A stretch of DNA of 64,000 bases from Ursus arctos (taxonomy: Eukaryota; Chordata; Mammalia; Carnivora; Ursidae), in contig NW_026622997.1 of NCBI RefSeq assembly GCF_023065955.2, positions 24,176,001 through 24,240,000 on the forward strand, read 5' to 3'. The notes beneath the pieces are model-generated. The model saw nothing but the letters and a program-made list of their open reading frames with translations, had not been told where the DNA came from and ran no database searches. Positions 56,340 to 64,000 of this stretch are shown piece by piece (positions within the stretch are counted from its first letter, which is position 1; each line of letters starts with the position of its first letter). The position numbers and the translations under genes are program-made.

Positions 56340-57999
56340 CTATGAAAAGCCTACAGCAAATATCATTCTCAATGGGGAAAAGCTGGAAGCCTTTCCCTTA
56401 AGATCAGGAACACGACAAGGATGCCCACTCTCGCCATTATTGTTCAACATAGTACTAGAAGTCCTTGCAACAGCAATCAGACAACAAAAAAGAATAAAAG
56501 GTATCCAAATCGGCAAAGAAGAAGTCAAACTCTCTTTCTTCACAGATAACATGATACTTTATATGGAAAACCCAAAAGACTCCACCCCCAAATTACTAGA
56601 ACTCACACAGCAATTCAGAAATGTGGCAGGATACAAAATCAATGCTCAAAAATTAGTTTCATTTCTATATACGAACAATGAGATGGAAGAAAGAGAAATT
56701 AGGGAATCGATTCCATTTACTATAGCACCAAAAATCATACGATATCTCGGAATTAACTTAACCAGAGAGGTGAAGGATCTATACTCTAGAAACTATAGAA
56801 CACTAATGAAAGACATTGAAGAAGACACAAAAAGATGGAAAAACATTCCATGCTCATGGATCGGAAGAATAAACATAGTTAAAATGTCTATGCTACCCAG
56901 AGCAATCTACATGTTCAATGCCATCCCTATCAAAATACCAATGATATTTTTCAAAGAGCTGTAACAAACAATCCTAAAATTTGTGTGGAACCAGAAAAGA
57001 CCCCAAATCACCAAGGAAATGTTGAAAAAGAAAAACAAAGCTGGGGGCATCATGTTGGCTGATTTCAAGCTATACTACAAAGATGTGATCACCAAGACAG
57101 CATGGTACTGGCACAAAAGAAAAACAGACACATAGACCAATGGAACAGAATAGAGACTCCAGAAATGGACCCTTGGCTCTATGGTCAACTAATCTTTGAC
57201 AAAGCAGGAAAAAAACATCCAGTGGAAAAAAGACAGTCTTCAATAAAAGGTGCTGGGAAAATTGGACAGCCTATGTACAAAAGAATGAAACTTGACCACT
57301 CTCTTACACCATACACAAAGATAAATTCCAAATGGATGAAAGACCTCGACGTGAGACAGGAATCCATCAAAATCCTAGAGGAGAACATAGGCTGCAACCT
57401 CTTTGACATTGGCCACAGCAACTTCCTTCATGACACATCTCCAAAGGCAAAAGAAACAAAAGAAAAAATGAACTTTGGGGACTTCATCAAGATAAAAAGT
57501 TTCTGCAGAACAGAAGAGGCAACCCACAGAATGGAAGAAGATATTTGCAAATGAAACTACAGATAAAAGGCTGGTATCCAAGATCTATAAAGAACTTCTC
57601 AAACTCAATACGTGAGACACAAATAATCAAATCAAAAAATGGGCAGAAGATATGAACAGACACTTTTCCAATGAAGACATACAAATGGCTAACAGGCACA
57701 TGAAAAAATGTTCAAAATCATTAGGCATCAAGGAAATTCAGATCAAAACCACATTGAGATACCACCTTACACCAGTTAGAATGGCAAAAATTGACAAGGC
57801 AAGAAACAACAAATGTTGGAGAGGATGTGGAGAAAGGGGATCCCTCTTACACTGTTGGTGGGAATGCAAGTTGGTACAGCCACTTTGGAAAACAGTGTGG
57901 AGGTCCCTCAAAAAGTTAAAAATAGAGCTACCCTATGACCCAGCAATTGCACTGCTGGGTATTTACCCCAAAGATACAGACTTCGGGGCGCTTGGGTAG
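56340..57999 (+). pseudogene. L1 ORF2 C-terminal remnant
   Basis: Three open pieces, at 56440-56964, 57102-57554 and 57652-57999, together follow the last part of ORF2p. The RT catalytic motif reads FTDNM instead of FADDM, with the second Asp changed to Asn (codon 56548-56550). A TAA at 56962-56964 and later frameshifts break the protein. The C-terminal zinc-knuckle-like motif C-x3-C-x7-H-x4-C is kept (57814-57867; [18 protein letters not shown]). The endonuclease and RT motif A are absent because of 5' truncation. Dead on arrival as an autonomous element. Confidence 0.92.
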
Positions 58000-58178
58000 C
58001 GCAGTCGTTAAGTGTCTGCCTTCAGCTCAGGGCGTGGTCCCAGCGTTCTGGGATCGAGCCCTACATCAGGCTCCTCTGCTGAGAGCCTACTTCTTCCTCT
58101 CCCACTCCCCCTGCTTGTGTTCCCTCTCTCACTGGCTGTCTCTCTGTCAAATAAATAAATAAAATCTTAAAAAAAAAA
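57981..58178 (+). mobile_element. SINEC, bear-type variant, inside L1
   Basis: GGGGCGCTTGGGTAGCGCAG head, CAGGGCGTGGTCCCAGCG and CATCAGGCTCCTCTGC body. Duplication AAAGATACAGA at 57970-57980 and 58179-58189. It entered after the L1 did. Confidence 0.95.
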
Positions 58179-58761
58179 AAAGATACAGATGTAGTGAAGA
58201 GAAGGGCCATATGCACATCAATGTTCATAGCAGCATTGTCCACAATAGCTAAATTGTGGAAGGAGCTGAGATGCCCTTCAACAGATGACTGAATTAAGAA
58301 GATGTGGTCCATATATACAATGGAATATTACTCAGCCATCAGAAAGAACAATTACCCAGTATTTGCAGCAACATGGACGGGACTAGAGGAGATTATGCTA
58401 AGTGAATAAGTCAAGCAGAGAAAGACAATTATCATATGGTTTCACTCGTTTATGGAACATAAGAAATAGCAGGGAGATGGTAGGAGAAGGAAGGGAAGAA
58501 TGAAGGGGGGGGGATAAACAGAAGGGGGAATGAACCACAAGAGAGTATAGACTCTGGGAAACAAACCGAGGGCTTCAGAGGGGGGGTGGGGGATTGAGAT
58601 AGGCTGGTGATGGGTATTAAGGAAGGGCATGTATTGCATGGAGCACTGGGTGTTACATGCAAACAACGAATCATGGAACACTACATCAAAAACCAATGAT
58701 GTACTGTATGGTGACTCACATAACATAATAAAAAAAAATTTTTTTAAACCTTTCTAGTTAA

Positions 58762-59029
58762 CTCACAACAACCAGCCACCTTGTATTACTCTGATAGATT
58801 AATGCATTCTGCATGGACATGTCAAGACATTATTGACACGGTCTAATGTATCTTGAGGCTGTCCTTTGTCCATCTTATCTCCTCTTTGGATTGTCCTTCC
58901 TGATAGTATTTCCTATTTAATCTCATAGCCTTTCTAGAGAAATAGCTCATGAATATTTGATAGTGGAAGAATTCTTCAGGATTTGTGAGTGGTTCAGAGC
59001 CAGCCTCCCCCATGACTCCCTGGAATGAA
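58762..59029. other. Unassigned sequence
   Basis: No gene or repeat seen. Confidence 0.35.
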
Positions 59030-59440
59030 GATTACGTTTTCCTAGGCTTCCTTACTTCTCGGTGTGGCCATGTGACTGAGTTCTGGTCAATGAGATGTAA
59101 CCAGAAATGCCACATCTAACTTCCAGAACTGTCTTTTGAAGTAAGAAGTCTCCCCCTGTTGGGCCCTTTCTCCTTCCAGGTGAGAGGGATGACAAGGTAA
59201 TGAGTGAAGCTTGAGCAACCGTCTTAGACTCTGAGGGGCAATCTCTAATGCTAAAAACGGCCGTGTAGCGAGATACAAGGAGCCTGCGTCCGTGATGACG
59301 TTCTGAAGACGCGCTTCTAGACTGCCTACCTCCAGACTCCTTATACCCGAGAAATAAGGCTTCTGTCTCGTGTAGGTCTTTGTGATTCAGGATTTCACTG
59401 TTCACAGCCAAACCTAATCTCAGTTGAATATGGTCATAGG
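59030..59440 (+). mobile_element. Probable ancient LTR (MaLR-like)
   Basis: GGCCATGTGACTGAGTTCTGGTCAATGAGATGTAACCAGAAATG, GATACAAGGAGCCTGCGTCC, CTGCCTACCTCCAGACTCC, GAGAAATAAGGCTTCTGTC and ACAGCCAAACCTAATC match a common old mammalian LTR-like repeat. No coding part. I am sure it is a repeat, less sure of its family. Confidence 0.55.
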
Positions 59441-60322
59441 AAAGAGCAGAGCGTAGAGATTTACAAAGAGCCCTCAAGCAAGACCCAAACTGGTGTTCTG
59501 GCCTTATAATAATAACTTACAGATCATTAAAAGGGAGGGGAAGAAGATCAAAATTGCATGCTAAAGGGCACATTCCCTTTTCCTGGGTGAGAGCAGAAAA
59601 TGTGCCCGTGATGCAGGTCAAACAGTCTGGAAGGGCAAGAAGTACCAGACCACTGAAGCGTGAGCAAGACGAAAACCATAAAGTGCTAAGGAACACGGAA
59701 TGTAATGTGTACTGGCCTTTCAGGCTATCAGTAGCTGGCTTCAGAACGTACGAGATGTAGAATTTGGTCACATGGTACCTTCATTCCTCTACTACGGAAC
59801 TAATTTTTGTTTATGGCAACTAACATATTAAAATAAAATTTTAGTAATAATACGTCCTTATTTAAGCTATTCCCAGGAGTTTGAAAGAAGAGAGCAAAAA
59901 AATCCCAGTCTGATGTTATTCCACAGAGCAAACTTCTCAAGGAAATTCTTGCCAACAATGCAGTGACATGGGCATTACGTTCCAGGAGAGAAACCGAGGT
60001 CCAGAAAGGAGAGTGATTCACCCCAAACCCCCCACCTACTTGGCTAATCACAGGATCAGGCTTTGAGCTCTCCTGGAGGCTCCTAGGCCAGTTCTCTCCC
60101 CTCAGCACCATTTTGTCAGCCCCCTTCATCCCCTGTCCATCAGGAATATCGGCTGTGCCATGGGAAAGGGGGGGAAGTGGGATGGAATATTCCTACCACT
60201 CTGCTGTAGGGTCATGGGTAACCAAACATCGCGCTTTCATCTATCACCCACAGGGAGAACTTTAGCTTTCGAAAGATCTGTTTAAAAAAACATTCTTTCA
60301 CATTGTGTGTCTCTCCGACCAT
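59441..60322. other. Unassigned sequence
   Basis: No gene, RNA or assigned repeat. Minus frame 59800-60129 has no domain. Confidence 0.4.
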
Positions 60323-60337
60323 AAGAAATGGTTTTTG

Positions 60338-60539
60338 GGGGCGCCTGGGTGGCACAGCGGTTAAGCGTCTGCCTTCGGCTCAGGGCGTGATCCCAGCGTT
60401 ATGGGATCGAGCCCCACATCAGGCTCCTCCGCTATGAGCCTGCTTCTTCCTCTCCCACTCCCCCTGCTGTGTTCCCTCTCTTGCTGGCTGTCTCTATCTC
60501 TGTCAAATAAATAAATAAAATCTTTAAAAAAAAAAAAAA
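60338..60539 (+). mobile_element. Young SINEC, bear-type variant (near consensus)
   Basis: GGGCGCCTGGGTGGCACAGC head with CGGTTAAGCGTCTGCC, CAGCGTTATGGGATCGAGCC and CTCCGCTATGAGCCTGC. Perfect 15-bp duplication AAGAAATGGTTTTTG at 60323-60337 and 60540-60554. This is the copy I would use as the reference for the variant. Confidence 0.97.
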
Positions 60540-60703
60540 AAGAAATGGTTTTTGCGTGAGATAAGAAGGAAGAGCAGTGCCAGGCAACACCGATGTCCTT
60601 CCACAGGGTCTGGAAATCTCCAGGTCTGGAGCTGACAGGTGGGCTGGTCAGTGACAGTTTACAAAGTTGTGCTTGGGATAATGAAATGAAAAAAATTAAT
60701 ATG

Positions 60704-60885
60704 AGGGCACCTGGGTGGCTCAGTGGGTTGAGCATCTGACACTTGGTTTCGGCTCAGGTCATGATCTCTGGGTTGTGAGATGGAGCCCTGCGTCGGGCTC
60801 CGCACTCAGCGGGGAGTCTGCTTAGGACCCTCTCTCCCTCTCTGTCTGCCCTTCCCTCCCTCTCAAATAAAGAAATAAATCTTAA
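60704..60885 (+). mobile_element. SINEC with purine tail
   Basis: GGGCACCTGGGTGGCTCAGT head to CTCTCAAATAAAGAAATAAA tail, which passes into the polypurine tract that follows. Confidence 0.92.
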
Positions 60886-60938
60886 AAGGAAAAAGAAAGA
60901 AGAAGAAGAAGAAGAAGAAGAAGAAGAAGAAGGGAAAG

Positions 60939-61020
<82 letters not shown>

Positions 61021-61038
61021 AAAAGAAAGAAAGAAAGA
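60886..61038. repeat. Long polypurine (GAA)n-(AAAG)n-(GA)n tract
   Basis: About 150 bp of almost pure A/G on the plus strand: (GAA)n at about 60899-60931, then (AAAG)n and (GAGA)n. It most likely expanded from the SINE tail. The minus-strand Phe/Ser/Leu-rich frame here is not a gene. Confidence 0.95.
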
Positions 61039-61329
61039 TGACTAACATGCCCTTTGGTACTAGATGGCAATTTCCCAAAGCACAGAGCTCTTCAAACAAT
61101 AACATTGCTATTAAAAAAAAAAAAAACCAACAAAAAAATGAAACAGTGCATTGTCCCTTTCTATTAAATCTTTCAGCGTATTTCTTACTTGTTACCAATT
61201 TCTGACACCTGTATGTGTATAAGGGTGCTAAATCCGAGTTGGCTCTGACAAATCCTAATGTAATGGGATGTGCTTTTTCACAGGTTCTCTTCAGGGAAAG
61301 TGGCCCAGCTTAGAATCTCAGGTTTTTAA
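61039..61329. other. Unassigned sequence
   Basis: Contains an A13 run at about 61111. Nothing else recognised. Confidence 0.35.
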
Positions 61330-61450
61330 CATTGAAAGAAACCTCTTAGTTCAATATATAAGTAATCCAGTTCCCTCGTTTATAAATGAGAAACTTTGAG
61401 GTCTTAAGAGAAGCAAGATTGTGCCCAAGGTCACAAAGCTCGTTGAGGTT
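61330..61450 (-). mobile_element. MIR-like fragment
   Basis: CCTCGTTTATAAATGAGAAACTTTGAGG and GTGCCCAAGGTCACAAAGCTCG resemble the reverse complement of MIR or a MIR-related old SINE. Confidence 0.5.
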
Positions 61451-62499
61451 TTAATAAGTATTTCTTCCATTCCTTTCATATCTTTGCAGAACAGATTAAA
61501 AAAATATTTTTCCTCCCTTTCTGTTTTCTCAGCCACCAGCCTTCCAGCTGCGGCCCCACGTTTGGCATCATAAATATGGCACAACAAAGCACTACTATAT
61601 ACAGTTTATCAAATGATGATGATGATTTTTTTGTGCTCTGGAGGAACAAAACGTATCCTCACTGCTCACTCTCACTTTTGTTGTCAGCTTTTCATGCATG
61701 GTTTGAACTGGCTGTTCTTTGCACTGAGGTGTGTGGAGGGGGATGTCATGTGTTAACAGCTAATTAGTAGCATTGCCGAGCAGAAGGAGACCTTGCTAAC
61801 ACAACCGAGTCTCTGTGTCACAGTGATGCTGGATGCAGCTGCTGCTCTTAGACGTCAGCAAACCCCAGCCCAGTGGAGACATTACCCAGGGCTAGGAGGA
61901 GTCTGCTGAGAGCAGCCGACGACCTCATTTGGAGCCTGCAAGGAGCTGTGCTGGCCACGGGTCTGAGCAAAGTGCTAGATGCCTGAAGGCCCCTGGTCAC
62001 CCAGCACTAGCTCTCCACACCTCTTCCAGACATGCACACGGAACGGACCGCCGGCACCAAAAAGAAACAGCACATACTTGTGAAAAGAGCCACAGGGCTA
62101 AGGGAAAGAAACTGAATTGTAGCCACCAGTCTACCTCCAGCTGGGTGAGGTGCCCACCCCCCACCTACACGGTCAGCATGGATTCGGCCAAACTTTCATT
62201 CCTGGGACAGAAGTTACCAGAAATCCCATGCTTCCGGGGGAGAAGGAGAGAGAATGCCCTTTGAATGAAAGATAACTCGGAGGTGATGAAATCCACATCT
62301 TGGATGCATCATTTAGCTGATCTCCTGTGGCTTCTAGCATCACTAGGGCCTAAAATAGCAAAGTGCTAGCTGATGATTCCAGGGAGTTCCATATTTCACC
62401 TTCATGGAAATCGATTCGGATGTGGTGCTTTCACGTTTCATTTTCGACATCTAGAATGGGAAGTGAGCTTGCTTTCCCAGCTTTGACGGGGAAAAACAG
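61451..62499. other. Unassigned sequence
   Basis: About 1 kb with no assigned repeat or gene. The 111-codon frame at 61929-62264 (+) has no domain. Confidence 0.4.
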
Positions 62500-62605
62500 C
62501 TCATGAATTCACCGAGTATTTATTCAGCCCCAGCTCAATAGGCACGGGCCTGTGCTCAGACGCCGGGATGAAAGCTCGGGCCTGCACCATTCTGGGAGGA
62601 CTTTG
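62500..62605 (-). mobile_element. L2/MIR 3'-end fragment
   Basis: GAATTCACCGAGTATTTATTCAGC, ATAGGCACGGGCCTGTGCTCAGACGCCGGGATGAAAG follows the reverse complement of the L2 3' end. Confidence 0.5.
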
Positions 62606-63559
62606 AAGGCATCATGCACTTCATACAAATGCCCTATTGAGTACCAGCTCTGGCCCAGGCGGAGAAGCCTGTTTTGACATTCCTATTTTGAGATTGCCCC
62701 ATGGTAATTGCCACCTTCACTGCATTATTTTTTTTTTTCCCTTCACAGGGAATACAAAAATTTCTGAACTCTTGTCACTGGTGTTTAATGAAAACTAATA
62801 GAAACTGACTGTCATGCAGAAAACAAAGAACATAATTGGTTTCACAATTACTTAATGCTCCTAAAAAAAAAAACAAACCATAGGGACTTCTAGTTAAACA
62901 TGGTAGATTAAAAAAAAAAAATGACTGTACCTCCAATCCCTCTCAAACTCCCACTAAGATGACAGGAAGAGAAAGAAAAAGCACCCATCAATAAGGACTT
63001 GGAGAACAAAAGAGGAAATAGCAATATTTTGAAAGGCAGAGAGCAGATGGATGGGCGAGCACTGACTTAGGAGGGCAAGACAGAGCTGATGGCAAGCGCC
63101 TAGTAGATGTGAAGCCAACAGCCCGGATGAATGGAGCCACGGAAGTCTGGAGAGTCTCAGCAGTAGTGGCACCAGCTGCCTCCGCGGGGGTGTGGGCAGC
63201 ACGGGAACCGGGACGAGGGTTCAAAGTCTGTGGAAGTGGTAGCGCCCCGAGACCTCCTACAGCGTCCCTTCCCCCCCAGTACAAGACAGGAGGTTTATGT
63301 TCAGAAGAGGGTGAGCAAGAAGATCCTGGACTTGGGACCCCGGGGCCCAGCTGAGGGCACCTGTGACATACGGCAGCCGGGGAGCCTGGCGGGGAGAGGT
63401 GTCTGCACACCCGGCCGTGGCACCAGCAGCCCCGTTGTACGCTTGCTCCTAGAATGCTCGCAGCCCGGCTTGCAAGTGCACCGGCAGGAGAACGGAGGCT
63501 TCCTTGGCGAACTGATCTGCCCAAGAGAAAGTATCTACAGCTACGCGGTAACCGTGATA
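62606..63559. other. Unassigned sequence, GC-rich at right
   Basis: From 63160 to 63560 it is GC- and CpG-rich with overlapping frames on both strands (178 codons at 62988-63524, 117 at 63230-63583), none with a domain. I do not know its origin. An old LTR interior or 5' LINE sequence is possible but unproven. Confidence 0.35.
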
Positions 63560-64000
63560 AGCAGAATAGTGTCCGCGTCCTAATCCCTGAAACCTGTGAC
63601 TATGTTAGGTTACACGGCACGGCAGAGTGACGGGGCAGATGGAGCGGAGATTGCTAATCAGCTGCCTTTGACCTACGGAGAGCGTCCTGGGTCATCCAGG
63701 TGCACCCAACGTGATCGCCAGGGTTCCGAACAGAAGACAGAGGCAGACAGGTCAGAGATACGTGCAGGGAAAGGAGCCGACCCACTGCTGATGGCTTCGA
63801 AGATGGAGGAAGGGAGCCAAAACACCAAGAGGAGGAGTGGCTTCTAGAAGCTGGGAAAAGGAAGAAAAGGAATCCTTCCTGAGAGGCTCCAGAAAGGCAT
63901 GCAGCCAGCCCTCCCCAAACCCTAGTTTTAGCCCAGCGAGACTGTACCAAACTTCTGACCTCCAGAGCTGGAAGATAAAATGTGTTGTTTTCGGGGGGCT
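63560..64000 (+). mobile_element. MLT1-type LTR (ERVL-MaLR), cut by window end
   Basis: GTGTCCGCGTCCTAATCCCTGAAACCTGTGAC, GGCTTCTAGAAGCTGGGAAAAGG, TTTTAGCCCAGCGAGAC, CTTCTGACCTCCAGAGCTGGAAGATAAAA and GTGTTGTTTT follow the MLT1 LTR. It should end a few tens of bases beyond 64000. No protein-coding content. Confidence 0.85.

Larger units (their letters stand above)
56308..58745 (+). mobile_element. 5'-truncated L1, 2.4 kb
   Basis: Begins inside the RT domain (GGTACATTCCTCAATTTCAT) and runs through the ORF2 end, 3'UTR (GCATGTATTGCATGGAGCAC) and A-tail. Duplication AAACTTTTCTAGTTAA (56292-56307) and AAACCTTTCTAGTTAA (58746-58761) has one mismatch. A SINEC at 57981-58178 splits the ORF2 tail. It is same-strand and same-family as the young tips at 17969, 21040 and 49010. 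Confidence 0.96.

Noticed and set aside
56308..58745. Possible active L1
   Set aside because: 5' truncated, stop and frameshifts in ORF2, altered RT motif and an inserted SINEC.
60338..60410. tRNA-like head with A and B box-like sequence
   Set aside because: This is the tRNA-Lys-derived head of a SINEC, not a tRNA gene; it lacks a foldable acceptor stem and is followed by a SINE body and tail.
5446..60885. Many near-identical 190-bp units, considered as a CRISPR-like or satellite array
   Set aside because: Units are dispersed, on both strands, with individual target duplications and A-rich tails; they are SINEs in a mammalian genome.
60863..61198. 111-codon Phe-rich minus frame
   Set aside because: Translation of the polypurine microsatellite.
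62988..63524. 178-codon minus frame in GC-rich DNA
   Set aside because: GC- and CpG-rich DNA gives long frames by chance; an equally open frame lies on the other strand; no domain.

Overview
This is a mammalian nuclear DNA window from a dog-like carnivore (Caniformia), most likely a bear. The main clue is its SINEs: 27 copies of the tRNA-Lys-derived carnivore SINEC family, each with a head close to GGGGCGCCTGGGTGGCTCAG, a pyrimidine-rich body and an AAATAAATAAAATCTT tail. Seven copies carry the variant body (GGGCGTGATCCC...; CACATCAGGCTCCTC) that I associate with giant panda and other bears. The L1 3' tips are also of the young carnivore type. The species call is inference; the carnivore call is well supported.

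I find no host protein-coding gene, tRNA, rRNA or recognisable ncRNA. The longest open frames are chance frames, strand shadows of repeats, or remnants of LINE-1 ORF1 and ORF2. The window reads as intergenic or deep intronic DNA.

Layout. 1-5270 is mostly unassigned single-copy sequence with a worn MER53-like piece. 5275-21300 mixes SINECs with an MLT1A-type LTR (12337-12792), L2, MIR, MER5 and MER53 copies, an L1M 3' piece and two short young L1 tips. 21300-34130 is L2-rich, with clustered SINECs and a 3.8-kb repeat-poor island (27060-30898). 34130-45575 is a LINE block. Its core is one almost full-length minus-strand L1 (34836-41772) with an 18-bp target-site duplication. That L1 split an older L1 and was itself hit by three SINECs. 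Beyond it lie a HAL1-like element and further L1M pieces. 45576-53165 is repeat-poor apart from three SINECs, two MIRs and an L1 tip. 53165-58761 holds L2, L1M, two SINECs and a 2.4-kb 5'-truncated L1 with a broken ORF2. 58762-64000 ends with a probable ancient LTR, two SINECs, a long polypurine tract, and an MLT1-type LTR cut by the window edge.

The elements act together only as retrotransposition history. L1 supplies the machinery; most SINECs and short L1 tips here carry 9-19 bp target-site duplications typical of L1-driven insertion. The most informative spots are the nested LINE block, one target site used twice (20858-21307), and L1 5'-truncation points lying beside a G-quadruplex-capable tract. 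I did not find a new coding system.
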